Below, one piece after another: positions 50,501 to 63,946 of a stretch of 64,000 bases of DNA (positions are counted from its first letter, which is position 1; every line of letters begins with the position of its first letter). Under the pieces are notes generated by a model that saw nothing but the letters and a program-made list of their open reading frames with translations, searched no databases and was not told the DNA's origin. Origin of the DNA: Tetrahymena elliotti 4EA (Eukaryota; Ciliophora; Oligohymenophorea; Hymenostomatida; Tetrahymenidae); NCBI GenBank assembly GCA_000231825.2, contig JH720294.1, forward strand, positions 1,333,407 through 1,397,406. Reading direction: 5' to 3'. Position numbers and translations under genes: made by a program.

Positions 50501-52976
50501 CCATGTTAATGAGTTTTAAATGAATTAAATGTAAATAATTTATCAGCTTTAATGTTTCTGGAAGTTTTGAGTAATTATTGTTTAAGTAGTTTTGTTAGTC
50601 ATTTGACTCAACTGAGGAGAGGTCACAAGGTTCATTTTAACGTAGATTTGAAGCAATGCTGTTATTTTATCTGTGAGAAGGAAGAGGTGTTAGCCATTAA
50701 GAATCAATTATTTTAGAATTAGATCTAATTTGTCTTGTTTAATAGTTGCTGCTTTGATTAGAACAGAATAATTAATTGTAAGAAGGTGATTTTTACATTG
50801 TTGTATTTGCAACCTATTTTTGTAAAACGAAGGGGATATTTGCATTTTCAGTATTAAATGAAGATAAATTATTTTAATTCAAGCTGTTTAATTTGAAAGA
50901 TGAAGAAAAAGCAACAATTAAATTTTGAATATTTTAAATTTCTCCAAAAAATTTGTCTAAAGTTAATTATTAAGCTATTTGCATTTCTTTTTGTTTTCTT
51001 TGATTAAAAATGTTCCAATCAGCTTTCTTTCTTTAGTGCCCTACCATCTAATTAGATGAAGAATTTGCATTTTATGAGAATTGTTCATCAAATTTATTAT
51101 CTTTTGCTTTCTTTTCTTCATAAGTACACTCCTCGAATTCATGTTCAGTTAATTCTGTATCTTTATGTTAGAATTAGCCAAATTTATTTTCAGCTTATAA
51201 CTAACTCCCATCAATTCTATTGCTTGAGTTTAATTTAAAAGTGCCTTCTCTTTAATATACTTGACCAGTACCTTCCAGATCTTCTTCGGTATTTTCTGGC
51301 TGAATATCCAAAGCAAAATCATCATCATGATTATCATTTTTTATTTAAAATTAAGAATTATTAAAAAGCTTCTTTTATTAATTGCTATTATTAGAGATAT
51401 TATTAATAATATTGGTACTATTGTAATTCGTTTAATTTAAAACTTTCTTACTTGCTGCTTAATAATTAGAATTGTTTACTTAAAAACTATTGTTATCAGC
51501 TGTATTTAAAAAGCTTTATTTATTCTACATTTAATTTGTATTATTATTACTCATACCCCCTCTTTAGTTTAAATAATTACCTGTAGTATTATACTTCTAA
51601 AAAGAATCTTCATAATTATTACTTTTATATTAATTATTATTATTGTTGTTACTGTTAGAATAATCATTGTTAAAGTTGCTCAGCTTCCTTTGTTGAATAG
51701 AATATTATTAAATATCTTCGTTTTCATAGATATCATCAATTGATGAGAAATTTGAGCTATTTAAAAAACTCTTTTTCTTCTTCATTGTTTATTCTATTAA
51801 GTTTTTTAAGTTTTGAACATTCCTCTTTTCGTTGTTGCTGTCTTTTTATTTAGCCCATATTTACTACTATTAATATTCCTGGAAGGCTGAAAAAGGAGCA
51901 TTTGACACCTGGTCAATAACTCCTCCATAATTCAAGTAACCTGTCCCCTAAGCCATTTCATCATCACTAAAAATGGCCATATTAACCCAAAGGTTTTCAT
52001 ATTTTTTAATAAGTTTATGAAGTATAAGAGATTAAATAGCAACTTAGCGTGCTTATTATCCTAGAACATTTTATGTTGTCATATCGTAGTTAATCTAATA
52101 TAAAAACTCAAGCATTGAGACATGACCAAGATTTGCTGCAATATGAAGTAAACTCCACTTTTAAGGTCCTCCCTTTTTCTTTAAATTGAATAGTTATGCA
52201 TTTTGTTGCTTTGGTTTTAATTAACCTGTGCTTAGTAAATCATCTTCTTCTTCTTATTTGCTATTATTACCTCTTTACCCTGCATAAACTAGGGAGGGTT
52301 ATTCTGTTTTTTTATTCTTTTGATTTTCTTAGTTACTTTAGAGTTTTGATAAATTATGAGCTACTGCAAATTTTATTGCACTAAGAGATCCCTTTTTTGC
52401 AGCCAAGTGGATAGGGCACCACCCTTCTTTATTTCTGCAATTAGGATTAGCCCCATTATCTAAAAGTAGCTTTGATATTTTTCCAGATAAATAAATATCC
52501 TTTGAAAAGTTTTGCATACAAATGTGTAGAGGAGTATTTTTATCAAAATCTCTTAATAATGGACTCATCTTTTCTCGCTTTATAAGATTCTCTACAGCGT
52601 CATATTATATTTAGGTAACTGCCTTAAAAAGTAATTCGGAATTGAGCTTTTCTCTTTCAGATAAAGGTGGAGATATATCATAAAACATTTTATTATTCAA
52701 TTACTTAGTGTAGCTCAAGTTAGGTTAACTTGGTAGCTTTTATCTTTCTTACATACTGCTTTAATCAGAATATTGTGAATTATAATCAGCTTATTCTTCG
52801 TTAAATCCATTATTATTAACTAAGAAATTGCCTTTCAATGGCTTCTATATCTATTAAATTTAAAGATTATTCTAATTTATTTGCCTATTTTCTATTTTAT
52901 TTGTCCCATTTTTTCGCTGTTAAAATTGATTATTTAACTACGATGTTTATTAGCTTTATTATATTTAAAGAAACAT
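47592..52976 (-). CDS. large ankyrin-repeat protein with Q/N/S-rich body
   Basis: One uninterrupted frame of 1,794 aa, ATG at 52976, TGA at 47594-47592. Start chosen as the furthest upstream in-frame ATG (MFLQIQQ). Ankyrin repeats lie at residues about 145-215: NTPLHICMQN, then LLLDNGANPN, then GWCPIHLAAKKGSLSAIKF. A third is at about 270-310 (WSLLHIAANLGHVSMLEFL). The remaining 1,450 or so residues are low-complexity Gln/Asn/Ser with two more ordered islands: a Leu-rich helical block near residues 820-900 (LKLINYLHLIHLKLINMD) and another near 1,040-1,110 (MFECLIRMLRLFEIF). Proline-directed SP sites are frequent (KSPS, VSPRS, SPFQSR). No signal peptide or membrane span. Probably a cytosolic scaffold or adaptor; partners unknown. 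Confidence 0.85.
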
Positions 52977-54020
52977 CTGAAAAATTGAATTTTTTTGTTT
53001 AAACAAATAATTAAAATGATAAAAACAATATTCTTCAAATAATCTAGTTAGTTAATCAATCTATATATCTATCAATCTGAAACAAACTAACCAAAAACAA
53101 AAAAATTCAATTAAAAAACAAAGAAACAAAAATTAAATATAATCCAACTAGCATTGAAATTCTATCAAAATTTGTATTTAAACTATTTAATAAAGAAACA
53201 TTAATAAATTAACTACTATTTTATCAAATATTTTCAGTTATTGATTGATAAGGCATATGTATTTTCTTTTTAAAGAAATTTATCTTAACATAATTCAAAT
53301 ATTTTTATTAACATGTAGAGAATATCTATCATTTCATTCACTTTCTTTTTTGTCTATTTTTTAATTTATTAAATACTTAAAAGCTAATATCAAAGTAATA
53401 TTAATCATTGTTCATTTATATTCAATCTATTACATTTTACTCCTTTCGCTTAAGAATATTTTTATCTTCTTATTTAAATTAAAATGATTCATAAAAGCAT
53501 AAATATTTTTTATTCATTAGATTTAACATTATCAATTAAGTTTTTTATAAAAAAAAAGTAAATTATGTTGCTTAATTTATTAACTAAATTAGATGTTAGT
53601 TAGTGTATTATCAAGAATGCAATTTATAGAAATGTTAATTATTTTTAATATCATTTATTAGATATTTTTAGAGAAAAATAATTTTTTGACAGATTTTTTT
53701 TTCTTAATAACTTCCTCAATCACCTTAAATTTGAATTAAAAAAAATGGTTTTTAATCTATTTTGGAATTAAATTCTCATTAAACTAAATCCTTAATTGAA
53801 TAAGATTAGTAAAGTAAGGTAAATACAATTTTTTTTACTGAGATTATAGATGTAATTTACAAATTTTGAATAAAAACTTAAATATGAACAAATTGATATT
53901 ATGGATTGTATTAAATAGATTATTGTAAGTTTTTTTTTAGTTTAGTTCGTAATTTCATAGGAGCAAAATTGATATTTTAAGGTTAAATAGTTTAAAAGGT
54001 TTTATTGTAAAGTAAGTTTT
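52977..54020. other. intergenic spacer
   Basis: About 1.04 kb between the start of the ankyrin gene and the end of the next minus-strand gene. AT-rich, no gene supported. Confidence 0.55.
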
Positions 54021-57000
54021 TCAAACATCTGTACATTAACGTAGATAAGTTAAAAGTACATTTAGCTATTGATATAAGTTTCTTCTTTTTTGTTCTTGTT
54101 CACTAGAATAATTTTCTTCTTTATTATTTAACTAATTTGGTTAGGTAAATATGTTTGATGTGCTTAGTTAATTTTTGAGAAAACTTGAGTTATCTAATTG
54201 CATTGATTAAAAGCTAGTTCTTCCAAAGATTTAACTTTATTATCCTTGTAATAGAATCATAGAGACTTGTTGAGAGTTTCTACGAGATTTAAATTTATTT
54301 TCAAAGATTTTATCAAGCTTAGAATATAAAACTTATCTTAGAGCTTGAATTTAGTATTTAATAGCATCCTAAGTTGGTTTATAAAAATTTTTAGCACTGA
54401 TTGAATCTTAGATTTAAAATATTTCCCTTTGATCCATAGCAAAACTTAAAATGAATTTAATGTATCTAAAATCGAAAATGTCATTTAAATTATTCAAGTC
54501 TTCATCTTTAAAATAGTTTTCAAGCCAATCTTCCATATCTTACAATATTTGATCTTAATCAACTTCAAGCAATAGGAAATTAAAAGGCAGAGATGTGTTT
54601 TCTTAATTGAGTTTAAGTTTAAGACGATTTAATAAGTGATTAACATGAGGCATAATTGCATAATCTAAATTAGCTAAGAATATTCTGAATATTTTTAGAA
54701 GCTCAGAAAAAAAGATATCATCAAGAGGCTTTTTCAGGAGAGGTTTTAATATAGATATGCATTCATCAATATTAATTTCATAATTTATTAATTTTGTGAT
54801 GCTTTCAAAGATTAATGAAATGACATTTAGTTCTTTTGAAATAAAATATTAATTTTCAGGATTTTAAATTATTTTGCTTTTGTTAAAGCTTTCTGCCATG
54901 ATTCTCATCATATCTTTGCATTTAAGATAATCCATAGGGAAAAGATAAGCACGACAATTTTCTAGTTTTTCAATAATAAAATTTAAGTCACCCATATCTA
55001 AGATACTTAGTTAATAAAGGGATTTATATAATGCGTTTTTTATTAAGAAAAAATCCATTTGAGTAACAAGTGTAATCTCATTTAGTTTATTCATGTAATA
55101 TGCAATAGCAGATTAATTATCAGTTAGAAGGGATGCAAGAAATCTAATGCAAGCGCTAGAGCAAGCACTTGAAACAAATTTAAAAGATAACTTTGTTTCT
55201 AATTTTTAGAAACAGTTCCATACAACTAATCTAAGCTATTCCACACCACCCATTTCTTCTAAAAGATTTGAATTTGTAAAAAAATTATTCCATTTCATAT
55301 TAAATTAACTCTGAAAAATATGTAAAGCCTGATTATCGAAATGTGAACTTTATAAACATTCACTAATGTAGCTGCTAATTTTTTCTTTTAAATTGGAATC
55401 AGCTAAAATTTTTTAAACTTTTCCATGTATATTATCATGAATAGTGGAAGAAATAACCATTTCACATTAATTACCAAATTCTTAAACAGGAACTTTGCAA
55501 ATTAATTGAATCATTTTTTAAATTTTAGCATTTCCTTCAATGAATTCATACAATTTAGTAACAAGTTTGTCTTCAAAAGAAAATAAATTAAAAATACTTT
55601 CTAATTTTTCACTTTATCTGCGAAGCATAGAATTTGAATGCTTTAAGAATGATTTCTATTTTATCTAAGTCTAAGATATAGTAGTAGTATATTGGTCATT
55701 AATAAGAGAAAGAGTACTCTTGCGTTGTAACATAGGTTAATTTCTATTTACTACATTTTTTAGAGCTTTCTTTTCAGAAGGTGAAAAAACTTCATCATTT
55801 ATATTATTCCCATATGTAAAATCACTTACTTCTAAAATTTAATCATTGCTCTCATTTTATTTAATAAAATTAGTCAAACTTTTATTCTTATTTTAATAGT
55901 CTTCATCTAAATGTTCCAACGTTTGTTTTCTATTTAGCTTGATTTAATCTCTAATACTCATTTTTCTCTATGGAGAAGAATTAATCACTGGTGAATTTTT
56001 TAACTGAGCTTGTGACTCCTTTTTAAGAATTTCATCAGAAACTATTTAAAAGATAAATTTGAATGTATTTAATTTCAGTTATTTAAAAATATAAATTTTC
56101 AAGATGATATGAAAATATAAATTTAAATGATTCTTTTTAAAATCAGCCAGCCAGCTTTATTTTTTGAATTTTAAACCAAAAAATATTCAAATAAAAAGAA
56201 GCTGGGTTGGTGTTGATAAATATAAAAAAAAATCTATTTCAGAATGAACAAAAATATTAATTAATTTAAATACCTTATTTATCTAAAAATAGCTAGCTGG
56301 TATTCTTAATGCTTTGTTTAGATTTTTGTGATTCAGATTCATTTGCATTTGTTCCTAGAAAATATTGTGTTGAGGATGTGGAATTAGTGACTTAAAGAGT
56401 TTATTTGTAAAATCTTTTTCTGTTTGTGTTTTTTTTGTTTTCTCTTTTTTCTACTTCTTCTATTTCACTTGGACTTTGAACTGATTAATTATCAGATGAT
56501 TTATCTATAGTATCACATTAATTTTCTGCTATTTGATATAAATCACTGAAATAGTCTATTTTATCACTGCCTTTTCTTGAGCTTTTGCAAGTAAGAGATC
56601 CTAGCTAATAAAGTTGTTAAGAATTTTCAACTTAATTTGAGACAGTTTGAAGAGATTTTGAACTTTTAAGCAAAGAAGATTAGCTAGTTGTTTTTATTAT
56701 AAATTATTTAGATTATTATGGATTCATAGATATCATATTTATTGATGGTATATCCCTCAAAGAAGTCTCTCTTGTAGAGCTTTCATGCAAATTATTACTC
56801 TGTTGACCACTATTTACTGAAGATTAAGTATAAGTTCTTGGCTTTATTATTTGATCTCCATTTTCATTTTCTAGCATATTTTAACTTTGCTTTGATTCAA
56901 ATGATATCTAATCTTTTCCTTAAGCTTTAAAATCAATATTTTATTGACTTTATGCCATTTTTTTATGTTTATTTGATGACAAATCATTTTTATTCCCATT

Positions 57001-58321
57001 ATTCAAAAAATAGTTTTCTGCATTCTTATTAGAAAATCCAATTTAATTGCATCGCTCGACATTTTCATTTTAAACTGTAATTTAAAATAAGTGTTTTAAA
57101 TAAACAATAAATTAATTTTAGAATAAATGAAAAAATATTGATTTATTTTTATCAATTCAATTATTTTTTAAATTTTGGGGAGTGAGTTTGTTTACACCCA
57201 AAATAGATCATTATTGGTGAATAAACTTAAATATTTTTAACCATTTAAAATAAATATGATGGAAAGAGAAAATTAAAATGAATAGATTAATTTCAATAAT
57301 AAATCAATTAAATTTGGCTGATTTTCTAAAAATTAATTTATTTTTCTACTAAATTTTACAATCAAAAAATTATAAGGAAATAAAAGAGCAAGGATACAAA
57401 AAGAAATCAATTAATTTTAAACATTACTTCAAATAAATTGGTTTATCTTGAATGTGTGTTTCTTTTTTATTATTAATTAAATTACTTTTGAATGAAGTGA
57501 TTATTCACCAAGATAAATTGATAGTTAAGTGTAATGAAGGTATTATTGATTGTTTGTTTGGGATAGTAAAGGAATAAATTAATTTTAAGTAATAAATGAT
57601 GTAGATTTGGTTTATCTTGAATTAATTAAAATTTTTTTAAATGGTGATATAACCACAATTAAGGTGGAGGGAAGGAAAGAATGATTTAATTAAGGTAAAT
57701 AAAGTTAATTAATTTTACTTGATAATTTTTAAAAGTAATCAGTAGAATCTCTTTCTGAGGAAATTTAATTTTTTTGAGAATGTTAAAAATTATTAGGATC
57801 TTGATGTTGTTAAATTTCATTAATTTTCTTTTGTAATTCAATAGAATAAGTTAGTTATTTCATTATTAATCCTGAATTATTTGAAGAAGAGTTGTTCTCT
57901 AAATTGCTTTGGTCAGATGCCTCATCAATAATAGCTGGGTAGATGTTTGAAAAACTTTAGTTTGACTTTACCATTAAAGGCAAAGATGGATAAATTATTG
58001 GTGATGGTTGTAGACTATTAGTTATACTATCCATGTCAGCATCAAAGTCAAGGCTACCTCTTTTATTCTAATTTAAATTTATTATTAAGTTAATAACATA
58101 ATATAATATATTTATTGATTATTTTATACTTTCATATTGGCCTGCTTTTTGTATCTTTCTTTTCTGGATATTTATGCATTGAGTTTATTTAACTTTTAAA
58201 GGATTAAGGTTTCTTGCTTGATCTTGAGTTGCTTCAAGAGTTCAAGTTGATCATTCTTTCTTCTCAGTTTTGTTGGAGAACCTATGCATTTCTCAGAGAT
58301 TGTATTTTTTTCCCAATCCAT
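54021..58321 (-). CDS. 1,120-residue protein with helical C-terminal half, function uncertain
   Basis: Four exons (minus order 58321-58130, 58067-57719, 57074-56274, 56041-54021). Introns are 62, 644 and 232 bp, all GT..AG with phase preserved, and the sum is exactly 1,121 codons. It starts MDWEKNTISEKCIGSPTKLR, with a basic Leu/Lys/Gln helix after it. Residues about 65-450 are Ser/Asn/Gln-rich and probably disordered. From about residue 450 a helical domain runs to about residue 1,040 (for example KLYEFIEGNAKIQKMIQLIC, HVNHLLNRLKLKLN and WLENYFKDEDLNNL). The pattern (short acidic helix, KL..FI, then repeated Leu-rich helices) is loosely like the SAPS subunits of PP6-type phosphatases, but I find no decisive motif. 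The 644-bp intron leaves a small chance that this is two genes. Confidence 0.6.
57075..57718 (-). other. long intron or possible gene boundary
   Basis: 644 bp between ...TCAA|GTAAAATT and ...AATTACAG|TTTAAAATG. The joined frame is consistent (A|TT). No ATG with a usable frame begins the downstream exon, which argues for splicing and not for a separate gene. An unseen small exon inside is possible. Confidence 0.6.
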
Positions 58322-60437
58322 CTTAAAGAATGTAATAGATACTTTAGAAATTATGTGGTTACTTGTGGTTGATAAAGTAAGTCGATTACTAAAATGTTTG
58401 TATTATTTAAATTGGCTCTTTTCCTTTTAAGGTATTTTTTATTTAATTTACTTTTTTTAAAATTCAATTTAGATTTATAGCCAGCCATTCAGAAATTAAA
58501 TTTTTACTTGACCTCTATACAAAACAAATCTAAATCAATCATCAAAAAAAATTAGAATCAGTAAAGATTATACAATTTGTGTACTTCTTTTAATCAAATA
58601 CTGTCTTTTTCTATTTTCTTAGAGTTTGTTTGTTAATTTAAATTACTTTTATACAATTTTAAGCCAACTGATCTTTTCTCTTGAAAAAACTGAAAATCAT
58701 TAGAACTAGAAGAAAAAGTAAATGATATTTTACATGCACATTAATCAACGCGAATATATTTTTATACTAAATATAGTTTTGATATTTTTTGCAACAAGAG
58801 CAAGCCGGTTAACTTTAAATAAATAGCGTGAATATTAATCTAGATAAATACAAAAATTTTACATTAATCTTTAAAAAAATCAATATTTATTTATTAATTG
58901 TTAATAGAAAATATCTAATTAAATATTCTTTCTTTACTTCATATTTATATAAAAATCCTACTACTTCCATTTAAATTAGAGCTATTTTTAAATAATTATG
59001 GAAAGCATCTTCTAAAAATTTACAAACTTCATTGCAATTAATATTATATGACCAGATATAATGAGCAAGCATATATCTAATATTACAAGTTGTTTTTTTT
59101 AATAGTGGTTAACATTTATGAAGAGTAATATTGTCTTTAAATTACATAGAGAATATTATTGACTTTAATTATTTTAAATATTATTCTCTTAAGATAAATT
59201 CAAAAAATTTTTCTATAATCCATTATGAATAAAAGTAAAATAAATATTAGAAATTAGAAATATTTTTAAAGAAGAGTAAATGTTTATGATTATTCTAAGA
59301 AATAAAATAAAAAATTATTTAGATCTTACATGTTAAAGATATAACTCTGTTAAAGTAATAATTAGTTTGCTATTTATTATGATCAATATTTATTTTTACA
59401 CTTTTATGAATATTTAATTTTCTTAATTTACATGTCTACTAAAAAAATTTCACCTATTGAAATTAAAACCTACAAATTTAGGTTTTTAAAAGAAAATATT
59501 ATAGTTTGATTTTTAGAATTTATTTATCTTAAACTTTTAATTTAATAAAAATATTTGTTACTAATAATAAATCAAATATTTTAAATCCAAATTTAATGGA
59601 TGGCTTTCAAAATAAAAAGTATTTTTAATATTTAAATAGATGACTAGAAGAGAAAAAAAAATAATAAATAAACACCAAAAAACCAGGTGAAAAAAAGTAA
59701 AATATTCGTGTATGTAGTCTTGAAAAAATTGAAAAAGACAGTACCTTAGGGTGCTACATATATATATATAAATAGATCTTAACAATTTTTTAATTTTGTT
59801 TTAATGAACATATATTAATATGTTTGCATTTAAATAAAAATTAGAACTTTGTTGATTCTTAAAAGATTGTTAAACTATCTTAAAAATAAAAAAAGTTATT
59901 TATTTATTATGAAAGAAGAGATTAGAATTTTAAAATTTAAGAAAACTAAATTAAAAGAAACAAATTTCAAATGTTTGATGATTATCTATTTTTAGTTACA
60001 AATGCTCAATTAATAAACATTAAATAATCATGGAATAATTTTTAAAATAAGTTACCAATTGTTTGTTAATTAGTTTTGATTTTAATAAATATTTGTTGGT
60101 TTTTTTTTGAAGGAAAGAGGTAGACTAGCAATAATTTAAAAAAGAAAATAAATAGAAAATTTAATGCTTGAATGTATTGTGAAGAATATACAATAGAAGA
60201 ATATTAGAAGAATGTCTTAAAGATAAAATATGATTTATTTGATAGTTGAATTAAAGAATATTTTATTTATTTATTTTTTGTAGTGGTTAAGTTTAGATTT
60301 TAATTATAAGTTGAGCTTTGTTGATTGTTTTTAATTGCTAAATTAAAAGAAATGTCTTCTTAAAAATTTGAAACAAGAAAGATTAAATTTATTTATTAAA
60401 AGATTTTTTATGAATTACTCATTAATAATTGAATAAC
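58322..60437. other. intergenic spacer
   Basis: About 2.1 kb. AT-rich, TGA-dense in all frames, with a short (TA) run near 59758-59770. No gene or RNA supported. Confidence 0.55.
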
Positions 60438-62948
60438 TCATTGAGTTTAGTTGATATCAAACTTAATAAGGAGCTAATCTACTATGCTGTTTATGCGACT
60501 GTTTTGTTGATTTATTTTATTTTCTATTATTAAAGCTACTTTTTGTAAATTGCTTATTTTCTTAGCATTGAGAAGAAGTATTTGTATTTTATTTTTAGCA
60601 GAAATATATTCTAAAAGGTCTTTAGGATCTTGTGATCCTTCTAAGAGTTTCTTTTCTCTCTTGTACTTGAGGATAGCTAAATGCTTAATATTATAAACCA
60701 TATCAACTTTACGGATGGCTAAATTTTTATGAAATCTTGTCTAGAATATTTTATCAAATTTTTTATCTATGATGTCATAATTTTAGATATTTCCCCCATT
60801 AGCATCACCAAGGATTTGCATGTTTTGTTTTTTTAGTATTTTGTAAAAGGAGCTCGAGGCACTGTGATCACTATTTTAAAAGGAGGAATTTGTATTATTA
60901 AGCTAGTTATTTTCATCAAATTCACTTTCTTTATAATTTAAGATATTATTTTCTTACAGATTTAGGATATTGCTACCATTTAGTTGCATGTCGAGATCAT
61001 TATCATCATTAGACAGTTGACTATCATTCAATTATTAGTCTCCATTTTGTTAATTGCTAAGTTACTTGAGTGGTCTACTTTTATTGCTTAGATGGTCTGA
61101 CTATTTAACTGTGTCCTAGAGATAATATTACTAATTCTTAGGTGTTCCGTTAGGGTTTAAGTGAGAATTTTAATCAAAGGCTCCTTTAAGATTTTTGAGT
61201 GTGAAGGATTTTTAATAATTATTATTATTCTTAAAGTAACTTGAACCTTTCCATATGTCGATTTTACTTGATTTATAATGCGAATTATCCATTCTTAATG
61301 AATTTAGTTTTTTCTAGCTTTTGTTAAGCTGAATTTAATCTTAGTTCAATTAATTTTAATCACTCACTTCTGATTTTAAGTGTGTCAATTTTCTATGATA
61401 ATAACTATCTGCTAGTAATTTATTAATGAGAACTTTATTATTTGGTTTATGGATAGAATGACCTTCTAAGCCTTCTATTTTTTAAGTTTATTGATTCTTT
61501 TGAATATTCATTTATTGGTTTTGAGTTTCTTCTTAAGTGATTCTTTGCTGATCAATTTGTTACTCTTTGCGAATCACTTTTCTCAGAGCATTTAAATTGT
61601 CAATGAAATTTTGATTACAAAGAGACAAAACATCTTAATGAGGTAGCTTATCTCTAGTACCAGTCAAGCTGAAAATGTTTTCACTTGCTTTTCTAGCTTA
61701 ATTTATTTCTGTGTGTGGCTTATAAGAGCTGTTACTAACATGAAAGGAGTTTTTAAAATTGGATTAAGCTGCACTGAAATGTTGCTATTTATTTTCACTT
61801 ATTGGTGATGGCTAGATGGTCCTACTTATTTAACTATAATCACTCATTATCTTTGTATTATCTTTTTATCTCTAAGATTATTATTATTGTTGTTGCTGTT
61901 ATTATTATAATTTATCAAAAGAAATAAAATTATTTATTTAATCAGATTGTGATTTGCTTTTTTCTTCTTTTGAATTTCTTTGTTAAATATTGTTCATAAA
62001 ATCATTTTGAGCTTTTTAAAGCTTTTATTAGACTTGAATAAAATATTGTCTTGATTAAACTGGGTTCATTAATTGGCTATTTTGATTATCTAAACTTCTA
62101 TCTTTTGAATTATGTAACTCATTACTTTATCTTTGAAATTTACCCTGTAACTTCTACAACTACTCCTACTAATTTTACATTTCAAATGCGTTTTACTTAA
62201 TTACTTCTTGAGTTATTTGTTCCATTTAAGCCATAGATTATTGGATATCTAAAGTCACATTTGTTCTATGTAGAAGGTCATTAATAGAACGAGTGGGAAC
62301 CACTTTGCTGCTTTGAAAATTGCTAATTGTATTATGGTTGATTTTACTAGAATACTATGTTTTATTTTAACTTCTGAACTGATTTAAAGACTGAGATTTA
62401 CTCAGAGGATTGTTGATGGACTTGCGTTTAAAAAATATCTATGAGGTTAAAAGTCCAGCTGTATTAGAAGAACCAACACCACTTCTCTTGCTTTCATTCA
62501 AAAAAGACTACTTTAAAGCTTATGCATTAGAAGCTCCTGTGTAACTAGTCTACCAATATTAATTAAATTAATTAGAAGATTGAGAAATTGGACTCATATT
62601 ACCTCTACTATTCCGCTCCTAGCTTCCTACAAAATTATTTGATTTTTAAAACCCAATTTGATTATTCTAAGATTCTTCTTAATAATTATCAAGCTCGCTA
62701 TCCCTTGCCTGCTTAAATATCTTAGCATCTTCAATCTTGTTCAATTAGCTAATAGTTTTATTATGCATTACTTTTGAATGATCCTCTGAAAAAATCTAAT
62801 TAGTATGCTAAGAAGAAATCTAAATACTTTTAGATGCTATCCCTAAACCAAATCCAGCTGAAAATTACTTCTTAGCATCTTATTTTGTATAATCAGCCAG
62901 CTTAGTCTATGTATCACTATTGACTTTATTTAACTTTTTTACTTACAT
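60438..62948 (-). CDS. Q/N/S-rich protein of unknown function (836 aa)
   Basis: Single frame, ATG at 62948, TGA at 60440-60438, no intron. Most of the protein is low-complexity Gln/Asn/Ser/Lys with SP sites (MSPISQSS, QPSPISEN), a glutamine-rich run near residue 350 and predicted helical coiled stretches (QMEQITQEVIKQNAFEMQNQ and the next 30 residues). The best ordered part is the last 100 residues or so: FQTRFHKNLAIRKVDMVYN, then HLAILKYKREKKLLEGS, DPKDLLEYISAKNKIQILLL and QKVALIIENKIN. This helical tail may be a binding module. No signal peptide or membrane span. Family not recognised. It shares the composition of the 47.6-53.0 kb ankyrin protein but no alignable segment. Confidence 0.8.
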
Positions 62949-63577
62949 GTTTGCTTATCTGATTAATAATAATTATATTCAATTTGATTTGATTGAATTA
63001 AACCAAGCTAGCTAGCTCACTACTGTTTTCAAAAATGAATATAAACTTAATTTATTAAATATTATTAAATTTATTAATAAACAAACAAATAAAAAAGTCA
63101 TCTTTCTTCTTTTATACAATTGATTAATTGATTGATTTATTATTTTAATTTTTTAGTGATTTTGATATATGAATTTTAAGTGTTAAAAGTCAATATATTA
63201 ATTTTAATATTTTTATTTATTCATTATAATAATTACACAATATCAACATTTTTTAGAAGGCTCATTCAAAAGACCTATCAATTAGCCAATCATAAATATT
63301 TATTTATTATTTTCAATATTAATAATCTTTTTTACTTTGTTTATATAAATTAATTTTAACATTTCGAATCAAAATATCTGATACTTTTTTTGGTTTGAAA
63401 ACAAATTTATCAAAACATTTAGTAAGGCAAAATTTAGAACATAAATAAGAATAAAATTTATTTTTATTAGAAACCAAGAAAGAAAGAGTTGATAAAAATG
63501 ATTTTAACAAAATTAAAATTATTCATCTATTTTTATTAAATTTTGAGAGTTAATCATTAAATTATTTATCTGCCTTC
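62949..63577. other. intergenic spacer
   Basis: About 0.63 kb between the start of the Q/N/S-rich gene and the end of the right-edge gene. Nothing supported. Confidence 0.5.
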
Positions 63578-63946
63578 TCATTTAAAATAATCATTATTCC
63601 AAAATGACCAGTCTTTTTGCTTTCTTGAGCTTTTGTTATAATCTTTATGACCCAATTTTATTATCACTTTTAAAAAATAAATATATTATGAAAAAAGAAT
63701 GAGAAAAACATTAAAATGTTAGCTAAATTTGAAAACATCAAATAAAAATTTATAAGCCAAATATCAATTAAATCAACTGAAATGAGTTAATTGCTTACAG
63801 CCTTTATTTATTTATTGAAAAACGAATAATTAATAGTGAAGTATTATTCTTACCTTAGGTTAAGAGTCAATACTTTGTTAGAGGTTAGAGCATTTTCCTA
63901 GTTGAGATGCTATTCTTAAGCTCCAATTTAATCAATATTATTCTAA
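63578..63946 (-). pseudogene. 3' end of a leucine-rich-repeat gene, possibly decayed
   Basis: Two exon-like blocks on the minus strand: 63946-63854 (93 bp, one repeat long) and 63666-63578, with a 187-bp intron GTAAGAAT...AAAAG. Spliced at AG|T they read LTLNLSDNKIGSQ, then LKKAKRLVILEQ and TGA at about 63590. This fits the end of the RI-like leucine-rich-repeat proteins common in Tetrahymena (LTLNL..N.IG..G, then a C-terminal KKLV.L). Within the first block the central part of the repeat is recognisable only in another frame (IASQLGKCSNL), with both flanks in the first frame. That suggests compensating small indels or a decaying copy. The gene continues right of the window. A second frame of the last block (TGA at 63578-63580) is the alternative reading. 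Confidence 0.45.

Noticed and set aside
59561..59785. Minus-strand frame of 74 codons
   Set aside because: Sits in featureless spacer with a (TA) run at its start; no conserved motif, and chance frames of this length are expected when TAA/TAG are not stops.
63319..63510. Minus-strand frame of 63 codons downstream of the LRR remnant
   Set aside because: Follows a TGA that closes the LRR block; no repeat or motif pattern.
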